Below, piece by piece: positions 42,365 to 51,974 of a stretch of DNA of 64,000 bases. Position 1 is the first letter of the stretch. Each line of letters opens with the position of its first letter. Both the position numbers and the translations under genes were made by a program. Origin of the DNA: Rhodococcoides kyotonense (GTDB lineage Bacteria > Actinomycetota > Actinomycetes > Mycobacteriales > Mycobacteriaceae); the NCBI RefSeq assembly GCF_900188125.1, contig NZ_FZOW01000005.1, positions 62,001 to 126,000 of the forward strand. Direction: 5' to 3'. The notes beneath the pieces were generated by a model that was not told the DNA's origin, searched no databases, and saw nothing but the letters and a program-made list of their open reading frames with translations.

Positions 42365-43674
42365 CGCGCACCTGCCAGGTGCTCGCGCAGGTTGGTGCCG
42401 CGGTACCCGGTGCCTGCGACACCGCGTCGACGCAGTTCGGGCATCAGGCCGTCGCACACGTCGTCGACGTATCGTCGATTCAGCACGCCACCTCCTCCGC
42501 CGAAGAACAAGAACCCGTCGCCGCCGACGTCGTCTATGACGCTTTCCATCTCGTCGGCCACCGATTCCGGGGTCCCGACGAGGCGAAGCGACTCCGTGCG
42601 CTCCGCAGCAACGGTCTCTCTGATGGTGCGTCCCGCAGCCCACGTGCGGAGATTCTCGAGGATGCTGGTGCTGGCTTCGGTGTGCAGATCGTTCGGAATC
42701 GGCTGATCGACGTCGAATTGCGAGAAGTCGATGTCTCCCGAGAGCATGATCAGCCGACGGGCGATGGCGGCGTCGGTGGGTTCGTAGTACCGCTCGGCAC
42801 GACGGCGGGCGTCGTCCTCGGTTTCGCCGAGGATGGGTGTGACCATGTACAGCACCTTCACGTCGTCGGGGTCTCGGCCGAATTCTGCTGCGCGAGTGCG
42901 AATCTTCTCGCGGTACGCGCGCATCGCAGCGCGTCCCTTCGGTGCCGAGACCACGAGATCGGCCACGCGGCTCGCGAGTTCGATCCCGGATTCGGATGCA
43001 CCTGCCTGGCAGATCACAGGCTTGCCCTGAGGGCTCGGAAGTGTGTTGAGCGGGCCGCGCACCTGGAAGTGCTTGCCCTTGTGGTCGACTGTTCGCACCT
43101 TGGTGTGGTCGACATAGGACTCGACGCCAGGCGCCAACGCCGACGCCGCGTCCGGATCCCATGACCCCCACAGCTTGTTGGCGACGTCGACGAACTCCTC
43201 GGCGACCTCGTACCGAGCATCGTGTGTCGGGAGACGGTCCATGCCGAAGTTCTGGGCAGCCCGGTCACCTGTCGATGTGACGATGTTCCAGCCCATTCGG
43301 CCGCGGCTCAGATGGTCGAGAGTCGACAGAAGTCGTGTCAGCAGAAACGGGGGATAGAAGCTGGTCGACGCCGTCACGACGATCCCGATCTTGTCGGTCT
43401 CGTACGCCAGGCGGGACGCCAGTGCCATCGGATCGTGCTTGGGTGCCCTCGGTGTCCACTTCAGTTCGGATTCGAAGGAGCCACCGTAGATGTCCGTCAG
43501 TGCAGTGGAGTCCTCGAGCATGACGAAGTCGATACCGGCTCGCTCGAACTTCTGCACGATGTCGACAGCGAAACTGCCGTCGGCCCAGTCTGTTCCACCG
43601 GTTCCGGCCCAGGTTCCCGTCCAGTCGGGTACGAGATAGTTGGTGAACCAGCCGAGGGTGAACGGTCCTGACAT
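42361..43674 (-). CDS. NtaA/SnaA/DszA-type flavin monooxygenase, paralog 2
   Basis: 437 residues. Conserved blocks as in the family (F-E-R-A-G-I-D-F-V-M-L-E-D-S, L-D-H-L-S-R-G-R-M-G-W-N-I-V-T-S, R-A-A-Q-N-F-G-M). It is the most divergent copy: C-Q-A-G-A-S-E-S-G replaces the usual C-Q-A-G-G-S-P-x-G, a Gly-rich F-F-G-G-G-G-G stretch lies near 400, and the C terminus ends L-R-E-H-L-A-G-A-R rather than F-R-D-N-L-x-x-F. GAGGAAAG precedes ATG 43674. The upstream MFS frame runs 178 bases into it. Confidence 0.9.
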   Translation of the reverse strand: MSGPFTLGWFTNYLVPDWTGTWAGTGGTDWADGSFAVDIVQKFERAGIDFVMLEDSTALTDIYGGSFESELKWTPRAPKHDPMALASRLAYETDKIGIVVTASTSFYPPFLLTRLLSTLDHLSRGRMGWNIVTSTGDRAAQNFGMDRLPTHDARYEVAEEFVDVANKLWGSWDPDAASALAPGVESYVDHTKVRTVDHKGKHFQVRGPLNTLPSPQGKPVICQAGASESGIELASRVADLVVSAPKGRAAMRAYREKIRTRAAEFGRDPDDVKVLYMVTPILGETEDDARRRAERYYEPTDAAIARRLIMLSGDIDFSQFDVDQPIPNDLHTEASTSILENLRTWAAGRTIRETVAAERTESLRLVGTPESVADEMESVIDDVGGDGFLFFGGGGGVLNRRYVDDVCDGLMPELRRRGVAGTGYRGTNLREHLAGAR

Positions 43675-44984
43675 CTTTCCTCATTCCTCGAGCGATGCTC
43701 GCGTTGTTCCTGAGCATGTATGGGTCTGATGGGCGGCGCAGGCACCGCCGATTCCTCCGTGACGACGACCTTCGAGTCCGGGTCGGAGATCTCGGTGGTA
43801 CGCCACCGTTGGAAGGTGAGCAGAAGTGCAAGGGCCGCAACGGGAATGGATGCGGTGAAAGCGAGCGAATAGGATCCCTGCGCCGCCACTGCACCTGCGA
43901 CGAGCGGGCCGAGCATCGTCCCGATGTCGAAGGTGACCTGATATCCGGCGACCGGAGTTCCGCCGCGTCCCTTCAGGACATCGCCGACGGTTGCAGCGCT
44001 GGCGACCATGGCACACGTGCCTCCCACACCCCACAGAACCATCGTGAGGACGAGAACCGGGAGATTCGGTATCACGGCGAGAAGGACTATCCCGACGAGT
44101 ATCAGCGCGGATCCCGTGGCCAACATCGGACGCCGCCCCCAGGTGTCGACGAGCCTGCCTGCCGGCCTCACGACCACTATTTGGACGACTGCGCCGACGA
44201 CAAGGACGAGGCCCGAGACGAACGGGCTTCCGCCGATGACCGATGCGACGAACAGCGGGATGAGCGTGAATCGCACTCCGTTGCCGACCCACCCGTTCGC
44301 GAGATTCGACATGATCGACGCACGAAAACCGGGGTGGCGGAGGGCGCTTCGCAGCGTCATCTGCTCCGGTCGGGTCTTCAGGTCGTGCACCACACCCGCC
44401 GCGGCGTCCCTACGGTCGCTGGAACGGAACGCGAACCAGACCACCGCGACCCCGACGACGAGCGTCAACGCATGTGTCAGAAACGGTGCCCGCAACGACA
44501 AGAGTGCGACGGCTCCGCCGATCACGGGTCCGAGGACCCCGCCGATCAGGAAGCCGGACTGGAAGACCGATGCGGCACGTCCACCGGTGGCGACGGTGCT
44601 GTACCGGAACAGCAGTTGTTGGCCGGACACCGTGAACATCGCGGTGCCGATTCCTCCGACTGCGCGCAGTAGCAGCAGCGCGAGAAACGTCGGTGCGAAC
44701 GCGGCAGCCAGACTCGATGCCGCGGCCAGGAGCAACCCGGCGGTCAGGACGGTTCGCTCGTCGAATCGCAGAAGGATGCGGCTGGCGCCGAACGACGCCA
44801 GCACGCGCGTGAACGCATAGATACTGACGACGGACGACGCCGCGAGATCGCTGACACCGAAATCGCGTGCGAAGACCGGTATGACCGGCGCGACGACGCC
44901 GTAGCCGAGTCCGATGCACACGTTGACGAAGGCCAAGGCGTACACCGGTCCTGGAACGACCGAATCCCGGTGCAGCAACCGCAT
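43497..44984 (-). CDS. MFS transporter (DHA1-like) with run-on 3' end
   Basis: Twelve helices in the first about 420 residues; R-F-D-E-R-T-V and G-R-L-V-D-T-W-G-R-R-P segments are MFS loops. The ATG at 44984 overlaps the paralog 3 stop by one base. The frame has no stop where family members end (about 430): it continues into paralog 2 in another frame for 178 bases, ending at 43497 with a Ser/Pro/Arg-rich tail unlike protein. Either a lost stop codon or a real long overlap. Probably moves a substrate or product of the monooxygenases. Confidence 0.8.
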   Translation of the reverse strand: MRLLHRDSVVPGPVYALAFVNVCIGLGYGVVAPVIPVFARDFGVSDLAASSVVSIYAFTRVLASFGASRILLRFDERTVLTAGLLLAAASSLAAAFAPTFLALLLLRAVGGIGTAMFTVSGQQLLFRYSTVATGGRAASVFQSGFLIGGVLGPVIGGAVALLSLRAPFLTHALTLVVGVAVVWFAFRSSDRRDAAAGVVHDLKTRPEQMTLRSALRHPGFRASIMSNLANGWVGNGVRFTLIPLFVASVIGGSPFVSGLVLVVGAVVQIVVVRPAGRLVDTWGRRPMLATGSALILVGIVLLAVIPNLPVLVLTMVLWGVGGTCAMVASAATVGDVLKGRGGTPVAGYQVTFDIGTMLGPLVAGAVAAQGSYSLAFTASIPVAALALLLTFQRWRTTEISDPDSKVVVTEESAVPAPPIRPIHAQEQREHRSRNEERCQDRSPSAGSPTISYPTGREPGPEPVEQTGPTAVSLSTSCRSSSEPVSTSSCSRTPLH

Positions 44985-46273
44985 CAGAACGACATGAGAT
45001 TGTCGCGGAACTGCGCGTGCTCGTACTCGGTGCGCACGAGTCCGCGACGCTGTAGTGCCGGCACGAGTCCTTCGGTGATCTCGCCGACATAGCGGCGTCC
45101 GATGTTGCCCGTGATGAGGAAGCCGTCGCCGCCGACGAAATCCATCGTCTCGCCCATCTGTTCGGCGACCGAGTCGGGGGTGCCGACATAGTGCACGTTC
45201 TTCATCGACCACCCGAGTGCCGCCGAGCGCGGGGTGTTGCCGTACGACAGGAAGTCTCCGAGGGTGGTTCGGTGGCCGTTGGTCGACAGTTCCGGGAATT
45301 CCTCGTCCAGTTCGTAGGTCGAGAGGTCGATCTCGGTCAGTGCCGAGATGTGCCCGAGCGCGGACTCGATGCGCGAATCGACGTCTGCCGTCATCCGCTC
45401 CACCTTGGCTCGTGCGTCTGCGTCGGTATCGGCGAGCACGGGCTGGGTGATGAACATGATCTTGCAGCTGTCGGGGTCGCGACCTGCTTTCTCCATGCGC
45501 ATCCGGATGTCGTCGCGGAACTGCTTCATCGCGGCGGGGTCCTTTGCGGCGCTGAGGATCGTTTCGGCGTTGCGAGCGGCGAACTCTCGCCCGCGGGGTG
45601 ATCCACCCGCCTGACAGATGACGGGCTCGCCCTGAGGCGACCTCGGAACGTTGAGCGGTCCGCGCGACGCGTGATACTTGCCCCTGAAGTTCTGGACGTG
45701 GACCTTCGTGTGATCGACGTAGGTACCGGTGTCGCGGTCGAGGACCATCGCGTCGTCGTCCCAGGAAGCCCACAGCTGCTTCACGAGGTCGACGAACTCG
45801 TCCGCGCGCTCGTATCTCTGGTCGTGTTCGGCCAGCTTGTCCATGCCGTAGTTCTGCGCTGCCCGGTCCTCGCTCGACGTGACGATGTTCCAGCCGACTC
45901 TGCCCTTGCTGAGGTGGTCGAGTGTCGAGAAGCGTCGGGCCAGAAGCCACGGCGGGTAGAACGAGGTGGAACAGGTCGCGATGACACCGATGTGCTTGGT
46001 CGCTGCCGTCAGCATGGGGACCAGCGTCACCGGGTCGTGTTTGGGCGCGTACAGGCCGTACTTCAGATCCACGCGCGAGGTCTGCTCGAAGGCGTCGGAC
46101 ACCATGGACGAGTCCTCGAGCATGATGTAGTCGAAGCACGCACGCTCGAGCGACCTAGCGAAGTCCACGTGCAGTTCACCGTTGGCCCACGTCTTACCCT
46201 CGTCGCCCGCCCAGGTGGTGTTCCACGGCGGGTTGGAGAAGTTGGTGAACCACCCCAGGTGGAATTTGGTCAT
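44984..46273 (-). CDS. NtaA/SnaA/DszA-type flavin monooxygenase, paralog 3
   Basis: 429 residues. F-H-L-G-W-F-T-N-F start, L-E-R-A-C-F-D-Y-I-M-L-E-D-S, F-Y-P-P-W-L-L-A-R-R, L-D-H-L-S-K-G-R-V-G-W-N-I-V-T-S-S-E-D-R-A-A-Q-N-Y-G near 137-158, C-Q-A-G-G-S-P-R-G and F-R-D-N-L-M-S-F end. Close relative of paralogs 1 and 6. ATG 46273 has GGAG upstream. Flanked by MFS genes on both sides in the same operon. Confidence 0.92.
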   Translation of the reverse strand: MTKFHLGWFTNFSNPPWNTTWAGDEGKTWANGELHVDFARSLERACFDYIMLEDSSMVSDAFEQTSRVDLKYGLYAPKHDPVTLVPMLTAATKHIGVIATCSTSFYPPWLLARRFSTLDHLSKGRVGWNIVTSSEDRAAQNYGMDKLAEHDQRYERADEFVDLVKQLWASWDDDAMVLDRDTGTYVDHTKVHVQNFRGKYHASRGPLNVPRSPQGEPVICQAGGSPRGREFAARNAETILSAAKDPAAMKQFRDDIRMRMEKAGRDPDSCKIMFITQPVLADTDADARAKVERMTADVDSRIESALGHISALTEIDLSTYELDEEFPELSTNGHRTTLGDFLSYGNTPRSAALGWSMKNVHYVGTPDSVAEQMGETMDFVGGDGFLITGNIGRRYVGEITEGLVPALQRRGLVRTEYEHAQFRDNLMSF

Positions 46274-46283
46274 GGGAGTGCTC

Positions 46284-47789
46284 CTAATTCTCGATAGTGG
46301 TGCTTGATGGGAGTGTCCGAGCGGAGGTCCTTCGGATCTCCGACGGTTCGTCGCCGCGCACACCGCGCAGCGCCGAGGGCACCGTCGCGGCAAGGGCGGC
46401 AATAGCCATCGCTGCGACGGAGACGACAAATCCTGTCGTCAACGAACTGGTTGCTGCACTCGACAACTGGTCGGCGTCACCGGAGTAGACGAGTTCCCGC
46501 ATGACGGGTGGGAGAGTGGAGACCGCGAGCACCAGCGCCAACGCGGTGCTCAGTGTCACCGCCGTGTTGTCCAACGACACCCGCAATCCGTTGGCCATGC
46601 CCGAACGTCCCTGTGGTACTCCGACGTTGATCGCTGCGGCGTTCGCCGTCTTGAAGACCCCGCCCGTGAGACCGAGCGCGAACAGGATCGCCATGATCGG
46701 AATGCCGGCCGCAGGTCCGGCGATGTGCAACGCGAGAATCGCCAGCACCGTCGCCGTCCCCAGCGTGGACACCGTTGTCAGTACCCGCGTGCGAATCCTG
46801 GTTGCCAACCGCCCGGCGATCGGTGACATGACCGTTGTCCCCACGGCAAGTGCCGTGATCTGCAGACCCGCCTCGACGGGACTTCGACCCTCGACGCTCT
46901 GCAGGTACAGCGACATCGTCACTGCCACAGCGCCTTCGGCCATGGTGACGAGAAACGATGCGCCGTACGCACTTCCCCTGAACCGGTCGATCAGCAGCTT
47001 CGGATCCACGATCGGATCGCCGGCGCGCTTCTCCCACAACCAGAACAACGGAAGACCGACTGCCGCCACGAGCAGCGGCAGCAAGGATGTCCACGAACCG
47101 AAACCGTCGTCGCCGCCGCGATTGACCCCGTACACGAGGCACCCGAGCACCACCATCGACCCGACTGCGCCTACCCAGTCGAAGGCCGAGCCCGTACGGG
47201 GTCGCGGCGTGCGGCGCAGCGTCATTGCCGCCCATACGGTTCCTGCGACCCCGAGCGGCACGACGACGGCGAATACGCCTCGCCACCCGACGGTTTCGGT
47301 GAGCACTCCTCCGAGAAGCGGGCCGACCGAGACTGCGAGCGACATGATGGTGATGTTCCAGCCGATCCCGATTGCGAGCTTCTCGGGAGCGAAGGCCTCC
47401 ACCAGCAGTGCAGTGGTGTTGGTGATCACCGCCGCGGCGCCGACGCCCTGCACGACTCGCAGCGCGATGACCAGCGATGGATCGCCGGAGACAGTGATCA
47501 CTGCACCGCTGACCGTCAGCAGCAGAAGGCCTGCGAGATAGACGGGTCTGCGGCCGATGCTGTCGGCCACCTTGCCGAGTACGAGGATCAGGACCGCGGT
47601 CGTCAGAAGATACGCCAGCATGAACCAATCGGTTTGTGCTGCAGAGGCACCGAGCCCCGCGCTCATGTCGGGAAGAGCGACCGGCAGCATGCTCACCGAC
47701 ATGAACGTGATGCTCATGCCGAGGCCGGTGACGGACAGGACTCGCCACGGGTAACTGTCGGTCTTCGGCGGCGGTGGCGGCTCGGCCAC
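46284..47789 (-). CDS. MFS transporter, DHA2 (14-helix) type
   Basis: 501 residues from GTG 47789, 10 bases before paralog 3. Fourteen helices; L-G-K-V-A-D-S-I-G-R-R-P-V motif A near 71-83, R-V-V-Q-G-V-G-A-A-A near 112, and G-P-L-L-G-G-V-L near 158 (antiporter motif C) identify a drug:H+ antiporter-type exporter. Could expel toxic products or the parent compound. Confidence 0.9.
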   Translation of the reverse strand: MAEPPPPPKTDSYPWRVLSVTGLGMSITFMSVSMLPVALPDMSAGLGASAAQTDWFMLAYLLTTAVLILVLGKVADSIGRRPVYLAGLLLLTVSGAVITVSGDPSLVIALRVVQGVGAAAVITNTTALLVEAFAPEKLAIGIGWNITIMSLAVSVGPLLGGVLTETVGWRGVFAVVVPLGVAGTVWAAMTLRRTPRPRTGSAFDWVGAVGSMVVLGCLVYGVNRGGDDGFGSWTSLLPLLVAAVGLPLFWLWEKRAGDPIVDPKLLIDRFRGSAYGASFLVTMAEGAVAVTMSLYLQSVEGRSPVEAGLQITALAVGTTVMSPIAGRLATRIRTRVLTTVSTLGTATVLAILALHIAGPAAGIPIMAILFALGLTGGVFKTANAAAINVGVPQGRSGMANGLRVSLDNTAVTLSTALALVLAVSTLPPVMRELVYSGDADQLSSAATSSLTTGFVVSVAAMAIAALAATVPSALRGVRGDEPSEIRRTSARTLPSSTTIEN

Positions 47790-47818
47790 CGTTGCTCCGC
47801 GCGCCCCTGCAGCGTCGA

Positions 47819-49108
47819 TCAGAAGTCCATCAGGTTGTCGCGGAAGAGCTTGTGCGCGTAGCCGTCGCGGATCAAGCGCCGCTTGCGAAGCTCGGGTGCG
47901 AGCCCGTCGGTGATCTCGCTGATGTACCGACGATGCACGCTTCCGGCGATGAGAAAGCCGTCACCGCCGACTTCTGCTGCGATGTCGCCCATCTGTTCGG
48001 CGACGGAATCGGCCGTTCCGATGAGGTCCACGGACTTGCGGATGTCGGAGCTCGCCGCTTCACGCAACGTCATACCGGTGGTGTTGGCACCGATCAGCGC
48101 CATGCTTCCGCGACCCGCGTTGGTCTCGACTGTGGGAAACGGTGCGTCGAGGTCGAACTTGGAGAAGTCGATGCCGCTCGCGTAGGACATGGATGCGAGG
48201 TTGACGTCGATGTCGTTGCGGAACGCCGCCAGTGTGCGTTCGTGCTTGTCCTGTGCCTCGGCCTGGGTTTCGCCGAGTACCGGATTGACGATGAACATGA
48301 TCTTGCAGGAGTCGGGATCACGTCCTTCCAGCACCATGCGGTCACGGACGTCGTCGCGATACGTCTTCATCGCCTCGACGCTTTCGACCTGAGCGAGAAT
48401 GGTTTCGGCGTGTTTGGCGGCGAATCCGCGGCCCGCAGGGGAGCCGCCTGCCTGGCACAACACCGGACGGCCCTGTGGTGTCGGCGTGGTGTTGAGCGGC
48501 CCTCTCGACGAGTGATAGGTGCCCTTGAAATCGATCGAGTGCACTTTCTCGAAATCCGCGAATACTCCTGCCTCGCGGTCGAGTCGAACCGAGTCCGGCT
48601 CCCACGATGCCCACAGTTGCTTGACCAGATCGATCCATTCGTCGGCCATCTCGTAGCGATGGTCGTGCTCGAACATCTCCTCGTACCCGAAGTTCTGTGC
48701 GGTGCGCACATTGTGCGAGGTCACCAGGTTGATGCCGGCTCGACCGTGGCTGAGATGATCGAGTGTCGCTGCGGTCCGCGCCGCCATGTACGGGGGATGG
48801 AACGACGTCGTCATGGTCCCGATGAGGCCGAGGTGCTCGGTGAACTGACTGAGAACGGGAAGAAGGGAGTGCGGATCCTGCTTCGGTACCGAGCGCGCGT
48901 TGGCCAACCACCACTTGGCATTTCCGCCGAAGGAGTCGGGCACGAACGACCCGTCCTCGAACATGATGTAGTCGAAGCCTGCGCGTTCGAGCGCCCGTGT
49001 CATGTCGATGTAGAGCTCGGGGTGATTCCATTCGGTACCGCCCTCACCCGACCACATCTGGTTCCACGACTGCACCTGCCAGCTCAGAAACCAACCCAAG
49101 TGGAACAT
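47819..49108 (-). CDS. NtaA/SnaA/DszA-type flavin monooxygenase, paralog 4
   Basis: 429 residues. F-H-L-G-W-F-L-S-W, then W-N-Q-M-W-S-G-E-G as in paralogs 5 and 7. The second block reads Y-I-M-F-E-D-G-S-F, the barrel segment H-L-S-H-G-R-A-G-I-N-L-V-T-S-H-N-V-R-T-A-Q-N-F-G, so the usual S-E-D-R-A is changed to H-N-V-R-T, which may alter the active-site mouth. C-Q-A-G-G-S-P-A-G and F-R-D-N-L-M-D-F are kept. Confidence 0.92.
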   Translation of the reverse strand: MFHLGWFLSWQVQSWNQMWSGEGGTEWNHPELYIDMTRALERAGFDYIMFEDGSFVPDSFGGNAKWWLANARSVPKQDPHSLLPVLSQFTEHLGLIGTMTTSFHPPYMAARTAATLDHLSHGRAGINLVTSHNVRTAQNFGYEEMFEHDHRYEMADEWIDLVKQLWASWEPDSVRLDREAGVFADFEKVHSIDFKGTYHSSRGPLNTTPTPQGRPVLCQAGGSPAGRGFAAKHAETILAQVESVEAMKTYRDDVRDRMVLEGRDPDSCKIMFIVNPVLGETQAEAQDKHERTLAAFRNDIDVNLASMSYASGIDFSKFDLDAPFPTVETNAGRGSMALIGANTTGMTLREAASSDIRKSVDLIGTADSVAEQMGDIAAEVGGDGFLIAGSVHRRYISEITDGLAPELRKRRLIRDGYAHKLFRDNLMDF

Positions 49109-49135
49109 CTTGTCTTCTTTCTACGAAGGGGACGA

Positions 49136-50449
49136 TCAGAATGCGCGGAGGTTGTCGCGGAAGTGCTTGTGCTCGTAGGCGGTACGAGTCAATCCGCGGC
49201 GCTTGAGTGCAGGCGCAAGCCCGTCGGTGATCTCGGCGACGTATCGTCGGTTCATCGGTGCACCGGCGATGAGGAAGCCGTCGCCGCCGACTTCCTGCAT
49301 GACGCCGTCCATCATGTCCGCGACATCGTCGGGCGTGCCGACGAATTCCAGGGTGTCGATGGCGCTGTGACTCGTGATGCGCTCGCGCAGAGTCTGAGTG
49401 CCGTCGCCCTTGAACTCCGCGAAACTGCTTCGGTGACCGTTGCTTTCGAGATCGGCGGGCAACGGCGCATCGAGATCGAACTGCGACAGGTCGATGCCGG
49501 ACAGGTGCGAGCGTCCCGCGAGCAGTCCGTCGATGTTGCGAGATGCTGCGTCCTGCCTGCGCTTCTGCTTGGCTTTCGCTTCCGCCGTCGTCTCGCCGAG
49601 AATGGGGGAGATCAGGTACATGACCTTGACGTCGTCGGGGTTGCGGCCTGCCTCGACGGCACCCTGGCGGATGTCCTCGCGGTAGCGCCGCATCTTGTCG
49701 GTTCCGTGCGGGTTGGAGATGATCGCGTCGGCATGCTTGGCAGCGAACTCCTTGCCCTTGTCCGAGCCGCCTGCTTGCAGGAAGACGGGTCGACGCTGTG
49801 GGCTCGGCACGGTGTTGAGCGGCCCGCGCGATTTGTAGAACTTGCCTTCGAAGTCGATCCGATTCACTTTCTCGTGGTCGGCATAGATACCGCCGGGCGC
49901 GGTGTCGGCGACGACAGCACCCTCCTGCCACGAATCCCACAGCTTGCATGTGAGTTCGACGAACTCGTCCGCCATGTCGTAACGCAGATCGTGCTCGGGC
50001 ATGTCGAACCCGTAGTTCTGGGCGGCACGAGTGTTGCTGCCGGTCACGATGTTCCACCCGATCCGGCCCTCGGCGATGTGATCGAGCGTCGACATCAGGC
50101 GGGCGACGGTGTACGGGTGGTAGAACGTCGTGGTCAGCGTAGGAACGATCCCGAGGTGCTTGGTCGTGTACGACAGGATCGCAGCCAGGGCGGCCGGATC
50201 GTGTTTCGGCGCAGCGGAAGCCGTCGCCAAGTAGTACTCCATCGACCCCTTGTAAGTGTCGGAGACCTGAACCGAATCCTCCATGATGAGGAAGTCGAAG
50301 CACGCGCGCTCGAGCGAGTGCGCCAGGTCCACGTACTGGTCGGGCATCATCCAGTCGGTCGAGCCGGTACCGGACCACGGCTGGTTCCAGGATTGGACGC
50401 CGAAGCCGGCGCCCAGAAACCAGCCCAGGTGAAACTTGTTGGCAGTCAT
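49136..50449 (-). CDS. NtaA/SnaA/DszA-type flavin monooxygenase, paralog 5
   Basis: 437 residues. F-H-L-G-W-F-L-G-A-G-F-G-V-Q-S-W-N-Q-P-W-S start; L-I-M-E-D-S; H-I-A-E-G-R-I-G-W-N-I-V-T-G-S-N-T-R-A-A-Q-N-Y-G; the phosphate-loop block reads L-Q-A-G-G-S-D-K-G, with Leu for Cys. F-R-D-N-L-R-A-F end. GGAGAAATC precedes ATG 50449. 27 bases before paralog 4. Confidence 0.92.
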   Translation of the reverse strand: MTANKFHLGWFLGAGFGVQSWNQPWSGTGSTDWMMPDQYVDLAHSLERACFDFLIMEDSVQVSDTYKGSMEYYLATASAAPKHDPAALAAILSYTTKHLGIVPTLTTTFYHPYTVARLMSTLDHIAEGRIGWNIVTGSNTRAAQNYGFDMPEHDLRYDMADEFVELTCKLWDSWQEGAVVADTAPGGIYADHEKVNRIDFEGKFYKSRGPLNTVPSPQRRPVFLQAGGSDKGKEFAAKHADAIISNPHGTDKMRRYREDIRQGAVEAGRNPDDVKVMYLISPILGETTAEAKAKQKRRQDAASRNIDGLLAGRSHLSGIDLSQFDLDAPLPADLESNGHRSSFAEFKGDGTQTLRERITSHSAIDTLEFVGTPDDVADMMDGVMQEVGGDGFLIAGAPMNRRYVAEITDGLAPALKRRGLTRTAYEHKHFRDNLRAF

Positions 50450-50481
50450 GATTTCTCCAGTGTTTCGAAGAGGTGAGTGAG

Positions 50482-51789
50482 TCAGAATTCAAGGAGGTGG
50501 TCGCGAAGGTGGTCACCGGTGTACTCGGTGCGCATCAATCCGCGTCGCTGCAGTGCTGGCACGAGGCCGTCGGCGATCTCGCCGATGTACCGGCGGTTGT
50601 GAGGCTGGCTCCAGATCAGGAATCCGTCGCCGCCCACCTCGTCCATCGCCTCGCCCATCTGCTCGGCGACCTCGTCCGGGGTGCCCACCAATTCCATCGA
50701 TTCGGTCCGGTAGGCGACGCATGCTTCGCGCAGTGTGCGACCGTCGGCCCACCTGCGAAAGTTCTCGAGAGTCGACTGGTGTCCGTTGGTGTGCACGTCG
50801 TCCGGCAAAGGCTTGTCGAGGTCGAACGTGGAGAAATCGATTTCCATGCTGGCCGACCACCCGATGAGCGGTCCCATCGGATTCGCCCGCACCGCTTCGG
50901 CTTTGCGCTCCTTGCGGGCGAGGGCATCCTCGTGCGTCTCTCCCAGGATCGGTGAGACCACGTACATGACCTTGGCGGAATCCGGATCTCGTCCGTGCTC
51001 GACCATGCGCCTGCGGATATCGGCGCGGTATTCCTTCATGGCCGGAATGCCCTTCGGCAGAGCCATGATCATGTCGGCATGCTTGGCGGCGAAATCGCGC
51101 CCGGCTGGTGAGCCGCCTGCCTGTGTGATCACCGGGCGTCCCTGTGGAGACGGAAGTGTGTTCAACGGTCCACGGGACGAGTAGTACTTGCCCTGGAAGT
51201 CGATGGTGTGGACCTTGGTGTGATCGACGTACGTCGACGTCGCGGGATCCATCACGACGGCATCGGAATCCCATGAATCCCACAGCTTCTCGACGAGATC
51301 GACGTACTCGTCGGCGCGAGCGTAGCGCTCGTCGTGCGAGGGCAGTGCGTCCATGCCGAAGTTCTGTGCGGCGCGGTCCTCGCTCGAGGTGACCACGTTC
51401 CACGCGATTCGACCCGAGGACAGATGATCGAGCGAGGAGACCGAGCGCGCGAGCATGTACGGCGGGTAGAAGGACGTCGATGCGGTGATCGAGATACCCA
51501 GGTGCTCGGTTGCCCGCGTCAGCAGGGGAGCGAGTGCCATCGGATCACCCTTGGGTGCCCACCCTCCGGTCTTCAGTGTGGCTTCCGAGCTGCCGCCGTA
51601 GGTGTCGGACACCATCGACGAGTCCTCGAGTAGCAGGAAATCGAAGCACGCTCGTTCGAGGGTTCGTGCAAAGTCGACGTAGAAGTCTCCGTTCAGCCAG
51701 TCACCGCTGTCCGTTCCTTCGAAAGTCGTGTTCCAGGCGGCCGGTACGAAGCTGCCGAACCAACCTAGATGAAATCTCTTGTCTGTCAT
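50482..51789 (-). CDS. NtaA/SnaA/DszA-type flavin monooxygenase, paralog 6
   Basis: 435 residues from ATG 51789 (M-T-D-K-R-F-H-L-G-W-F). F-L-L-L-E-D-S-S-M, F-Y-P-P-Y-M-L-A-R-S, L-S-S-G-R-I-A-W-N-V-V-T-S-S-E-D-R-A-A-Q-N-F-G-M; T-Q-A-G-G-S-P-A-G; ends L-R-D-H-L-L-E-F. A nine-codon in-frame GTG-side extension is possible. First monooxygenase of the leftward run, 185 bases after the receptor gene; no terminator is visible in that gap. Confidence 0.92.
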   Translation of the reverse strand: MTDKRFHLGWFGSFVPAAWNTTFEGTDSGDWLNGDFYVDFARTLERACFDFLLLEDSSMVSDTYGGSSEATLKTGGWAPKGDPMALAPLLTRATEHLGISITASTSFYPPYMLARSVSSLDHLSSGRIAWNVVTSSEDRAAQNFGMDALPSHDERYARADEYVDLVEKLWDSWDSDAVVMDPATSTYVDHTKVHTIDFQGKYYSSRGPLNTLPSPQGRPVITQAGGSPAGRDFAAKHADMIMALPKGIPAMKEYRADIRRRMVEHGRDPDSAKVMYVVSPILGETHEDALARKERKAEAVRANPMGPLIGWSASMEIDFSTFDLDKPLPDDVHTNGHQSTLENFRRWADGRTLREACVAYRTESMELVGTPDEVAEQMGEAMDEVGGDGFLIWSQPHNRRYIGEIADGLVPALQRRGLMRTEYTGDHLRDHLLEF

Positions 51790-51974
51790 AGTCCGTTCGT
51801 TCCTAACCGGTGTCACTCAACGCTGGTGTTCGGTCAACTACAGCGGGCGGATGTTTCGGGAGGTCTCGTGTTTCGTAGCGGCCTGATTTCGCCGAGAACT
51901 TCGGGCGTTGCCGCACGCAGTTCGGTCGGAGCCTCGGTTATGACCACCGACCGAACCGCGTGCACGCAGTGGAG

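Noticed and set aside
43497..46139. An 880-codon leftward frame joining a monooxygenase region to the MFS gene
   Set aside because: The part right of 44984 is the antisense/alternate frame of paralog 3; the MFS gene starts with an overlapping ATG at 44984.
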